Shown piece after piece: positions 1-5,924 of a stretch of 9,958 bases of DNA. Each line of letters opens with the position of its first letter. The stretch's first letter is position 1. Under the pieces are notes generated by a model that saw nothing but the letters and a program-made list of their open reading frames with translations, was not told the DNA's origin and made no database searches. A program made the translations under genes and the position numbers. Origin of the DNA: Candidatus Omnitrophota bacterium (GTDB taxonomy: Bacteria; Omnitrophota; Gorgyraeia; 2-02-FULL-51-18); assembly GCA_023247935.1 (NCBI GenBank), contig JAHFFM010000061.1, forward strand, positions 1 to 9,958. The letters run 5' to 3'.

Positions 1-111
1 CGCGTTCTTGGTCACAGCCACAAGCGTGACATCACTAAAAGAGCGGCCTGATTTTTTAGCGGCCAAACTCATTCGCTCTTTGATTTTTTCGAAATTTTCT
101 TTGATAGACAC
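1..111 (-). CDS. yggS: YggS/PLPBP-family pyridoxal-phosphate-binding protein, N-terminal part (cut by window edge)
   Basis: Only the first 37 codons are inside the window; the frame is open through base 1. The protein begins VSIKENFEKIKERM and continues to LVAVTKNA. This matches the start of the YggS/PROSC family, in which a short helix with an AA..SGR motif leads into a strand ending in the PLP-binding lysine of the V[AS]V[ST]K motif (here K35). The family is a fold-type III PLP-binding protein without a known catalytic activity, involved in B6 and amino-acid homeostasis in the cytoplasm. The start is uncertain. The GTG at 111 gives the usual family N-terminus and has a weak CGGGG about 8 nt upstream. 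Two in-frame ATGs at 141 and 138 would add ten residues but are preceded by CCCCCTTT, with no Shine-Dalgarno site. The identification rests on about 37 residues. Confidence 0.75.
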   Translation of the reverse strand, partial: MSIKENFEKIKERMSLAAKKSGRSFSDVTLVAVTKNA

Positions 112-161
112 GGATAAAACCCCGGAGGATGAATTCATCATAAAGGGGGAAAAATGCTGAT

Positions 162-177
162 ATTCGTGATCACGAAT
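162..177. repeat. 16-bp perfect palindrome
   Basis: ATTCGTGATCACGAAT is identical to its reverse complement. It covers the stop codon of the upstream 65-residue ORF and lies 20 to 50 nt before the candidate yggS starts. In RNA it could fold only with a small TGATCA loop, and a T5 run follows about 10 nt later. It could be a dimeric-regulator operator or a weak terminator between the cox cluster and yggS. No known operator consensus is recognised. Confidence 0.55.
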
Positions 178-364
178 CCCCCGTCACAGCCGACTCCAGC
201 CGATTCGCGCGCCGGGACCAAACAAAAGCCGTCCACGCAATGCCGGTCAGCACCATGGCGACGATTCCGAATAGAAAAAAAACAGCCACGGAAAGTGCTT
301 TTGACGACAAAGAGTTGGGGTCCCCAAAACAAACTGCGCAAGCGGTAAAAAAATAAGCCTCCAT
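170..364 (-). CDS. Small single-TM protein with periplasmic CxxC motif, in cox operon
   Basis: This is a 64-residue protein starting MEAYFFTACAVCFGDPN, followed by one hydrophobic helix (about residues 24-48), then SRRANR and a short polar tail. The basic residues after the helix predict N-out, C-in topology. That would place C9 and C12 (CAVC followed by FGDPN) on the outer face, the same side as the CuA site of subunit II. The motif is not CxxCH, so it is not a haem c site. Comparable small proteins with a CPVCFG-like start are, as I recall, found beside cox genes of PVC-group bacteria, without an assigned function. A role in copper delivery, oxidase assembly or thiol exchange is conjecture. 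The ATG at 364 overlaps the TGA of the preceding gene (TGATG), which implies translational coupling. A GTG one codon earlier (367) is an alternative start. Confidence 0.75.
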   Translation of the reverse strand: MEAYFFTACAVCFGDPNSLSSKALSVAVFFLFGIVAMVLTGIAWTAFVWSRRANRLESAVTGDS

Positions 365-546
365 CACGCGTTTCCCAGATTTTTAGATTTCGTCATAAAC
401 CAAAAAAGATAAATAACCGCGAAGGCTCCAAACGCGAAAGCTGCCCAAGCCCAAACCGGCCTAGACGAATAAGCCCAAACGCCAAAGAACGCGCTCAAAA
501 CAATAGAAGCAAGAATGAAAACGATATGCAGGACTCTTAGAGACAT
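364..546 (-). CDS. Small two-TM protein of the cytochrome oxidase operon
   Basis: This is a 60-residue protein with two predicted membrane helices (about residues 5-25 and 31-52) and a short basic tail, MTKSKNLGNA. The helices are separated by the turn AYSSRP. It is not assignable to a named family, but its place after coxD and the size and topology suggest a small oxidase-associated subunit or assembly helper. The ATG at 546 is preceded by a strong purine stretch (AGGGGGGCGG) that serves as Shine-Dalgarno site. Its TGA overlaps the ATG of the next small ORF. It is separated from coxD by 92 bp, the longest gap in this operon. Confidence 0.7.
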   Translation of the reverse strand: MSLRVLHIVFILASIVLSAFFGVWAYSSRPVWAWAAFAFGAFAVIYLFWFMTKSKNLGNA

Positions 547-638
547 CCGCCCCCCTATAAATCAGGTTGAGGGTGGGTTGTGAGTAGTGGGCCGGGGGTG
601 TGGATGGGGAGTTCTAATAATTCACTCACCCTCACTCC
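547..638 (-). promoter_or_regulatory. Structured C-rich intercistronic leader between coxD and the small-ORF pair
   Basis: In the mRNA this 92-nt stretch is strongly C-rich in its middle. An 8-bp inverted repeat (TGAGGGTG, plus-strand 568-575, and CACCCTCA, 627-634) brackets it. The CCCCC run (plus-strand 594-598) is complementary to the GGGGGG ribosome-binding run (550-555) of the following gene. The RNA could therefore fold in two ways, one of which would hide the Shine-Dalgarno site. I see no sigma70-like promoter here. The regulatory role is inference. Confidence 0.35.
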
Positions 639-926
639 TCAATAACCATGCCAGGACGGCCACAACAAAAGAACAAAAAAGAAACAAACGGCTAAAATTA
701 AAATACTGCCAATGATTTTTTTTTCAGTCGATAAATGCATAAAAAATGCCGCGACAAGCGAGCCCTTAACGGAAGCAATTAAAAGCGCCACCACAATCGC
801 AATCGTCAAAGGAAGATGTAAATAAGAAACGCCAACGGTTAACACCGTCAGAACAGCCAGGGCTATAAAAACCCGGACGTATAATTTGACTTGTTTTTGC
901 ACCGCTTCAGGTGAAGTCGCGCTCAC
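639..926 (-). CDS. coxD: Cytochrome c oxidase subunit IV (prokaryotic COX4 type)
   Basis: This is a 95-residue protein with three predicted membrane helices (about 15-36, 38-62 and 70-90). It has the typical sequence of the prokaryotic subunit IV family: KGSLVAAFFMHL at residues 54-65 on helix 2 and the short third helix ending LLLWPSWHGY. In related oxidases this small subunit packs against subunits I and III and stabilises the complex; it carries no cofactor. Translation starts at a GTG (926), with TAAGGA about 8 nt upstream that overlaps the coxC stop codon. The gap to coxC is only 11 nt, so the two are co-transcribed and probably coupled. The length is normal for the family. Confidence 0.88.
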   Translation of the reverse strand: MSATSPEAVQKQVKLYVRVFIALAVLTVLTVGVSYLHLPLTIAIVVALLIASVKGSLVAAFFMHLSTEKKIIGSILILAVCFFFVLLLWPSWHGY

Positions 927-937
927 TTTTCAATTCC

Positions 938-1537
938 TTATAGCAAATAAAGAACGGGAAACAAGAAAATCCAAACCAAATCCACAAAATGCCAGTACAA
1001 ACCGGCAGCCTCAATCCGTCCGGTAAACTGCTCCGGGGACTTTTCCCACATTTTAACACCAAACAAAAGAAAATAAGTATTCACCAAAATGCCGCCGATC
1101 ACGTGCAATCCATGCAAGCCGGTTAAAGTGAAATAAGTGGCATAAAAATTATTCGTGGACGGGAAATGATGATTCTCAAATTTATGGCCGTATTCGAATG
1201 ACTTTATGATCAAAAAACAAATGCCCAAAAGAATCGTAATCGCCATATACATTTTGTACTTCGCAAGATTTTTTAATTCAAGCGAAGCCCAGGCCATGAC
1301 CATAGTCACGCTCGAAACAATAAGAACCAAGGTGTTCAGTGTGGCCAAAGGCACATTCAAAATGGTGCTGCCATGCGGCCAATCCATAGAACCCGTGCGA
1401 AGCATGATATAAGCGGAAAATAACCCTCCAAAAAGCATGATTTCGGACGCCAGGAAACACCAAACGCCAAGCTTGGAATTGGTGACGCCCGTGACCGGAT
1501 GAGGATGATCAATATATCGAATCAAGTTATCAGACAT
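938..1537 (-). CDS. coxC: Cytochrome c oxidase subunit III
   Basis: This is a 199-residue integral membrane protein with five predicted helices (about 24-46, 62-86, 94-114, 130-163 and 178-199), the short form of COX3 that lacks the first two helices of the mitochondrial protein. Conserved family segments are SKLGVWCFLASEIMLFGGLF (21-40, including the membrane glutamate E32), TGLHGLHVIGG (139-149, with H142 and H145) and GLYWHFVDLVWIFLFPVLYL (179-198). Subunit III binds no metal. It supports proton uptake into the D-channel and the stability of subunit I. The ATG lies one base after the coxA stop codon (TAACATG), and the AAGGAAAA ribosome-binding site sits inside the end of coxA, so translation is probably coupled. 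Confidence 0.95.
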   Translation of the reverse strand: MSDNLIRYIDHPHPVTGVTNSKLGVWCFLASEIMLFGGLFSAYIMLRTGSMDWPHGSTILNVPLATLNTLVLIVSSVTMVMAWASLELKNLAKYKMYMAITILLGICFLIIKSFEYGHKFENHHFPSTNNFYATYFTLTGLHGLHVIGGILVNTYFLLFGVKMWEKSPEQFTGRIEAAGLYWHFVDLVWIFLFPVLYLL

Positions 1538-1538
1538 G

Positions 1539-3299
1539 TTAATTTTTTTCCTTCATAGACTGAGGCCAGAAATCGGCCTTGTTACCCGGAACACTGTATT
1601 CATAAGGACCGCGGTAAACCACTGGCGCTGCCGCAAAATTTCCATGCGGCGGTGGTGACGGCGCGGTCCACTCAAGCGTCGTGGCTTCCCAAGGGTTCTT
1701 GTCCACTTTTTTACCCGCGAAAATGCTCCAAAAAAAGTTGATGATAAAAGGAATTTGAGCCAGCCCCAAACACCATGCCGAAATGGAAATCACGACATTT
1801 AAAGGCTGCGTCGGGAGCGCGTGCGCGTATTCTGTCGGATTATATAAACGGCGGGAAACACCGGCCAACCCCAAAATAAACATCGGCATAAACACGCCGT
1901 TAATAAAAATAAAGGAGGGCCAGAAATGAAGTTTGCCTAGAAAATTATTCAAAGTTCTCCCTGTCACCTTTGGAAACCAGTGATAAATACCGGCAAAAAG
2001 CGCAAAAATGGTTCCCGGCGCCACCACATAATGAAAATGACCGATCACGTAATAAGTGTCATGCAAATGAATGTCCGCCGCATTCAAACCCAGCGGAAGT
2101 CCGGTCAGCCCCCCGATTCCAAACATCGGCAAAAACGCCAGCGCAAACAGCATGGGAGTCGTAAAACGAATGGAACCTCCCCACAAGCTCAGCATCAAGG
2201 TGGTTAAGATAACAACAGATGGAATGGAAATAATCATGGTGGTGACTTGAAAAAAGGTGGACATCTTTTGTCCCATGCCCGTCAAATACATGTGATGCGC
2301 CCAAACAACAAAAGACATGCATCCAAGGAAAATCGTTGACCAAACCAGGGGTTTATACCCATAAAGCGGCTTGCGGGTGTTGCAGGCGATAATTTCCGCG
2401 ATAATGCCCATGGCCGGAAGAATCAATACGTAAACTTCAGGATGCGCCAAAAACCAGAATAAATGCTGCCACAACACGGCGTGTCCGCCCCCGGCGTATC
2501 CCTCAAGAATCTGGCCATTCACCACCAACCCTGTAGGCATAAAAAAACTCGTATGCGCTAAACGATCCATCAACTGTAGAACGCCCGCGGCCATCAGCGG
2601 AGGAAAAGCCAAAAGTAAAAGAAAGGAAGTGACAAATTGCGCCCAAACAAAAAAGGGAAGCCGGTCAAAAGAAAGGCCGTCGGCTCTAAGCTGAATAGTA
2701 GTCACAATAAAATTCACGGAGCCTAAAAGAGAAGAGTTGATCAAGAAAGTCATCCCAATCAGCCACCACGTTTGCCCGGAGGACGCTAGAATCGAAAGAG
2801 GCGCGTAAGAAGTCCATCCGGATTGCGCCGATCCCCCAGGAACAAAAAAACTCGCGAGCATCACGACACCACCAATAAAATAAAGCCAATAACTCATCAT
2901 GTTCAACTTTGGAAAAGCCATATCAGGCGCACCAATTTGCAGAGGAAGCACATAATTTCCAAACCCGCCTACGGCCAAAGGCACGACACCCAAAAACACC
3001 ATGATGGTTCCATGCATCGCGCCCAGCTGATTATAAAACTCAGGCAGCATAATCCCGCCAGGCATCACACCTTCATTAAACCAGGTTCCGATAAATGGAA
3101 GCGGCTGGCCGGGGTAAGCCAATTGCCAGCGAATCAGCAACATCAAACAAAAACCGAAAAATAAAAACAGGAGCCCCGTAACCGCGTATTGAGCACCAAT
3201 GACTTTATGATCAACGGAAAAAATATATTTCCGCCAAAAAGGCAAATCGTGCGAATGGTCTTGATGTTCAGCGTGATGATGAGAATGATCGTGTGACAT
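1539..3299 (-). CDS. coxA: Cytochrome c oxidase subunit I (haem-copper oxidase, A-type)
   Basis: This is the 586-residue catalytic subunit, which reduces O2 to water and pumps protons across the cytoplasmic membrane. Visible ligands are H96 (MHGT, haem a), H286 with cross-linked Y290 in HPEVY, H335 and H336 (WAHHMY, CuB), and H421 (haem a3) and H423 (haem a) in GHFHYV. D-channel residues N115, D126, N133 and the gating E288 are present, so it follows the A1 pattern. The position aligning with the K-channel lysine (bovine K319, in IPTGVKVF) is I364, in IPSVVILT. The N-terminus is His-rich, with 8 His in the first 18 residues. The C-terminus carries the usual NPWEATTLEW and SPPPHGNF segment. 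The start at 3299 is chosen because AGGA lies 6 nt before this ATG and overlaps the coxB stop. An upstream in-frame start at 3344 would overlap coxB and add 15 atypical residues. Confidence 0.97.
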   Translation of the reverse strand: MSHDHSHHHAEHQDHSHDLPFWRKYIFSVDHKVIGAQYAVTGLLFLFFGFCLMLLIRWQLAYPGQPLPFIGTWFNEGVMPGGIMLPEFYNQLGAMHGTIMVFLGVVPLAVGGFGNYVLPLQIGAPDMAFPKLNMMSYWLYFIGGVVMLASFFVPGGSAQSGWTSYAPLSILASSGQTWWLIGMTFLINSSLLGSVNFIVTTIQLRADGLSFDRLPFFVWAQFVTSFLLLLAFPPLMAAGVLQLMDRLAHTSFFMPTGLVVNGQILEGYAGGGHAVLWQHLFWFLAHPEVYVLILPAMGIIAEIIACNTRKPLYGYKPLVWSTIFLGCMSFVVWAHHMYLTGMGQKMSTFFQVTTMIISIPSVVILTTLMLSLWGGSIRFTTPMLFALAFLPMFGIGGLTGLPLGLNAADIHLHDTYYVIGHFHYVVAPGTIFALFAGIYHWFPKVTGRTLNNFLGKLHFWPSFIFINGVFMPMFILGLAGVSRRLYNPTEYAHALPTQPLNVVISISAWCLGLAQIPFIINFFWSIFAGKKVDKNPWEATTLEWTAPSPPPHGNFAAAPVVYRGPYEYSVPGNKADFWPQSMKEKN

Positions 3300-3307
3300 G
3301 AAGTATC

Positions 3308-4060
3308 CTAAGTCGTTTTTTGGGCCAGCTGCTCGCTTGCCCATTGGTCAAATTTATCCTGCTCAAGAACCGTAAAAAAACCTCGCATCCGGTAATGGCC
3401 CAAGCCGCAAAGCTGCGCGCAGGCAATTTCAAACTCTCCAGACTGTTTAGCCTCAAACCAAAGAGAGATCGCTTGACCTGGAATCGCGTCCTGCTTCACC
3501 CGCATCACCGGTAAAAAAAAGCTATGAATGACGTCTTTTGAGCTCAAATCCACGATCACAGGAACATGCACCGGGATCTGAAGCTGGTTGATCGTAGAAA
3601 AATCATCTTTCCCATTGGGGTCATTAGGGTCTAAGCCCAGCGGGTTCATGGCACTCATCAGTTTTGGGTCAGACTTTCCAAATACCCTATCCTTTCCCGG
3701 ATAGTGAATATTCCAAGCAAATTGCTCAGCAACCACCTTTACATGGAGCGCTTTGTCCGGATCCGGGAACGCCTCCCTATATTGATGCCATACAGGAAAA
3801 GAAAACGCGGTCAGTAGAATGACTTCGGTGACAGCCACCGCAATCTCAAGATAAGTGGGAAGTTTGAAATGTTTAACGTGATATTCCGCTTTATGTCCCG
3901 GTCGAGCGCGATAGCGGAAAATGGAATAAATAAGGAAAAAAGCCCAGCCCACAAAAAGAACCAGCATGACTAAGTGAATCACACGAATTAAGCGGTCAAT
4001 GGCCCAGCCGTGAGTGGAAATATCAATCGGCAAGCCCCAGCCATAATAAGAATTGTTCAT
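3308..4060 (-). CDS. coxB: Cytochrome c oxidase subunit II (CuA-containing)
   Basis: This is a 250-residue protein with two N-terminal membrane helices (about 27-48 and 71-91) and a periplasmic cupredoxin domain (about 105-235). The binuclear CuA site is complete: H179 in KDVIHSFFLP, then C214-AQL-C218-GLG-H222-YR-M225. The residue between the cysteines that is often Glu is Gln216. The aromatic entry motif is QFAWNIHYPG (W116). It accepts electrons from a soluble or membrane cytochrome c and passes them to haem a. The protein stops soon after the cupredoxin domain, so there is no fused cytochrome c domain as in caa3 oxidases, and no lipobox or clear signal peptide. I prefer the ATG at 4060. 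A TTG three codons earlier overlaps the promoter -10 box. There is no Shine-Dalgarno site, consistent with a leaderless mRNA. Confidence 0.95.
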   Translation of the reverse strand: MNNSYYGWGLPIDISTHGWAIDRLIRVIHLVMLVLFVGWAFFLIYSIFRYRARPGHKAEYHVKHFKLPTYLEIAVAVTEVILLTAFSFPVWHQYREAFPDPDKALHVKVVAEQFAWNIHYPGKDRVFGKSDPKLMSAMNPLGLDPNDPNGKDDFSTINQLQIPVHVPVIVDLSSKDVIHSFFLPVMRVKQDAIPGQAISLWFEAKQSGEFEIACAQLCGLGHYRMRGFFTVLEQDKFDQWASEQLAQKTT

Positions 4061-4068
4061 AGCGCACA

Positions 4069-4097
4069 ATTATCTATGGCTGGGTAAAAAATGTCAA
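4069..4097 (-). promoter_or_regulatory. Sigma70-type promoter of the cox operon, probably leaderless
   Basis: A perfect -35 box TTGACA (plus-strand 4092-4097) and -10 box GATAAT (4069-4074, 5 of 6 consensus bases) are separated by 17 bp. The coxB ATG begins 9 nt after the end of the -10 box, so transcription would start at or within two bases of the A of the ATG. This fits the absence of a ribosome-binding site. The -35 box contains the TGA stop codon of the upstream 47-codon ORF. Confidence 0.8.
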
Positions 4098-4237
4098 CAA
4101 AAGCAATCCATTAATTCATCGATCTCGCGGATGGCCTTCTGAATTTCATCGCTTACTGGATTTTGGTCTTTTAAAAGCGTCAATATCCCACGCTGAAAAG
4201 CCAATCTTTGGAGAACATGATCCGGATTCACCGACAT
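4094..4237 (-). CDS. Hypothetical 47-residue protein
   Basis: This ORF is below the usual length cut-off. It starts MSVNPDHVLQRLAFQRGILT, continues with a charged stretch KDQNPVSDEIQKAIREIDEL and ends MDCFC before TGA. It is probably all helical, with a Pro-containing turn near residue 27, and has no membrane segment or signal. The ATG lies 3 nt after the stop of the propeller gene, and AAGGCGGG ends 7 nt before it. A near-identical AAGGCGGA precedes the FecR gene, so this looks like a genuine translation start. It would share the transcript of the upstream gene. I do not recognise a family. The acidic-amphipathic helix could be a binding partner of another protein, but nothing supports a specific role. 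Confidence 0.6.
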   Translation of the reverse strand: MSVNPDHVLQRLAFQRGILTLLKDQNPVSDEIQKAIREIDELMDCFC

Positions 4238-4240
4238 GTC

Positions 4241-5851
4241 TTATCCCGCCTTTTGAAGACTTCTTGAAAAATATCCCCCTGTTAACGCGTCAATCCCGGC
4301 CGTCAACTCCTGAAGCTTTAATTCTTTTTCGAGTTTGAGCGGCAATTCTTTAGGCGGATGCAGCCATATCTCCACTTGCAGCTGCCGCCTCTCAAAATAT
4401 AGATGCGTCACTTCATTCAAAAGATCATCCCGAAGCTCAACCATGAGCTTTGAACGTGTATCAATGGAAGTCTGGTCATCATTCCAAATAAGCTCCCCCA
4501 TATTCCAACTCAAACCCACATGCCAATCCGTGCTTTTCTCCGGCGGTCCGATGATAAAGGTATCCGGGTCAGCCGTGCCTCCCCTATCCAAATCCACGTT
4601 CTGGTCTTTTCCAGCGTCCGTTGTGAAAGAAACGGTGGGAAGCCATGCTTTTTTCATAGCTGCGCTTCTCCAAGCCTGTATTTTTTCGGGATGCACCTCC
4701 GCATACCGAATCGCGACTTGCTGTACCTCTTGAATCGTCGGCTCTTTTCGAAAGTTAATCAGAACCTGTTCGGTGTCAGGGGAAATACTCAAGGGAGTAG
4801 AAAGCGTAACCACCTGGCCGGATTTAAACTCAGGCTTCGGATAACGGAATATTCCTTTCTTTGTCGCGGCATAGATGTCTCCGGAAAGAGGCTGGAAAAC
4901 AATTTGATTCACTTCTTTGGACGGTAAACCCTCAGAAACATCTTTCAAGACATTCTTTTCTTTTTCCCAACGGAATACACCCTGCTCTGTAGCCACATAA
5001 AAATTCTCTCCCACTCCGGCCAATTGCCGAATTGTTTTCTTGGGAAGTCCGTCTTCAGGAGCGTGTTTCCAATGACTGCCCTGTAAATCACTTTCAAAAA
5101 TACCTTTTTCAGATGCGACTAAAAGACGGTTCTGTAAAGATAGATAAACAAAATTAGAAAATAATGCCTGAGTGGATAATTCCTCAATTTCAAATTGAGA
5201 AACGGCCGTTCCTTCAGGATTTTCAGGCCTGTTTTCCCTGTCCGTTAAAACACGCTCCCAATTTTCTGCGGAACCGGCACCTTTATAAATCCCCTTATCC
5301 GTACTCAGGAACATCTCTTTTCCATTTTCCGAAATCCAAATCGAATAAACGTGAAGCGCGGGCAAAGAAATGATTTTTTTAGCATCCGAGCCGTCTTTCA
5401 ACACCTTCACCAAACCCTGCGCGGTGCCAAGCCACAAAACCCGTGAATCCACAGGGTCTTTTGAAATCCAATAAACGGTTTTATCCCCGGCTCCAAGGCC
5501 ATGATAAATCGTTTTCCAGCTTTTTCCGGCATCGCTGCTTTTTCGAACGCCTTTTGTCGTGGAAACAAAAATTTCTTCAGCCTCATCCGCCTGCGCGTGA
5601 ATAAAACGAATTTTATTTTCGCCGTGAATATTTAAAATTCGCTTCCATTTTTCTCCTGCGTCTTCCGTCCGGTACACGCTTTTTTCAGAGGCGGCATACA
5701 ATATTTTTGGGTATTTTGGATGCACCTCTACCCATTGGATATCGACTTCGGAAGGAGCCCCAGTAAGAGCTGTCCATTCGCCCCGAGCGATTCCACCGGA
5801 AAACAAAACCCCGACCCCCATAATCCATAAAATCAATACTGCCTTTTTCAT
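4241..5851 (-). CDS. Exported Asp-box beta-propeller protein with TolC-like C-terminal region
   Basis: This is a 536-residue protein. Residues 1-24 form a signal peptide (MKKAVLILWIMGVGVLFSGG, then ARG-EW). Residues about 25-340 hold repeated blades with Asp-box/BNR-like motifs of the YCF48/sialidase-propeller type: RTEDAGEKWKRI (61-72), KSSDAGKSWKTI (104-115) and SDLQGSHWKHA (255-265). Between them are recurring strand pairs such as LLVASEKGIF, FYVATEQGVF and IYAATKKGIF. From about 370 the character changes to helical and amphipathic: EVQQVAIRYAEVHPEKIQAW, then beta-like segments (VSFTTDAG, WHVGLSWNMGELIW), then a long helix RDDLLNEVTHLYFERRQLQV and LQELTAGIDALTGGYF. This C-terminal part resembles half of a TolC/outer-membrane-efflux subunit and is familiar to me from Omnitrophota proteins of unknown role. 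An envelope location is likely. The start has AAGGGTGAGGA just upstream and its own promoter. Confidence 0.85.
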   Translation of the reverse strand: MKKAVLILWIMGVGVLFSGGIARGEWTALTGAPSEVDIQWVEVHPKYPKILYAASEKSVYRTEDAGEKWKRILNIHGENKIRFIHAQADEAEEIFVSTTKGVRKSSDAGKSWKTIYHGLGAGDKTVYWISKDPVDSRVLWLGTAQGLVKVLKDGSDAKKIISLPALHVYSIWISENGKEMFLSTDKGIYKGAGSAENWERVLTDRENRPENPEGTAVSQFEIEELSTQALFSNFVYLSLQNRLLVASEKGIFESDLQGSHWKHAPEDGLPKKTIRQLAGVGENFYVATEQGVFRWEKEKNVLKDVSEGLPSKEVNQIVFQPLSGDIYAATKKGIFRYPKPEFKSGQVVTLSTPLSISPDTEQVLINFRKEPTIQEVQQVAIRYAEVHPEKIQAWRSAAMKKAWLPTVSFTTDAGKDQNVDLDRGGTADPDTFIIGPPEKSTDWHVGLSWNMGELIWNDDQTSIDTRSKLMVELRDDLLNEVTHLYFERRQLQVEIWLHPPKELPLKLEKELKLQELTAGIDALTGGYFSRSLQKAG

Positions 5852-5878
5852 TCCTCACCCTTTTCTGCTTTTGGCGAA

Positions 5879-5907
5879 AGTATGCCCAATGATTTACTAT
5901 TTGTCAA
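5879..5907 (-). promoter_or_regulatory. Sigma70-type promoter of the propeller gene
   Basis: TTGACA (plus-strand 5902-5907) and CATACT (5879-5884, 4 of 6 consensus bases) are separated by exactly 17 bp in the 73-bp gap after comM/yifB. Transcription would start near 5872, giving a leader of about 20 nt that contains the AAGGGTGAGGA ribosome-binding site of the propeller gene. This separates that gene from the upstream DNA-processing operon. Confidence 0.72.
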
Positions 5908-5924
5908 ACTAATTTGATTTTTAA

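Noticed and set aside
154..348. Plus-strand 64-codon frame at the left edge
   Set aside because: It is antisense to the CxxC membrane protein, lacks a plausible protein pattern and is not supported by context.
170..364. CxxC protein as a cytochrome c
   Set aside because: The motif is CAVCF, not CxxCH, so no covalent haem is expected.
3300..3344. Extended coxA start giving 601 residues
   Set aside because: It would overlap coxB, add 15 residues atypical for the family and ignore the AGGA placed correctly before the ATG at 3299.
4335..4927. Plus-strand open frames of 132 and 135 codons
   Set aside because: They lie antisense within the propeller gene, have no family resemblance and are rich in Ser/Cys/Arg, as expected of shadow frames.
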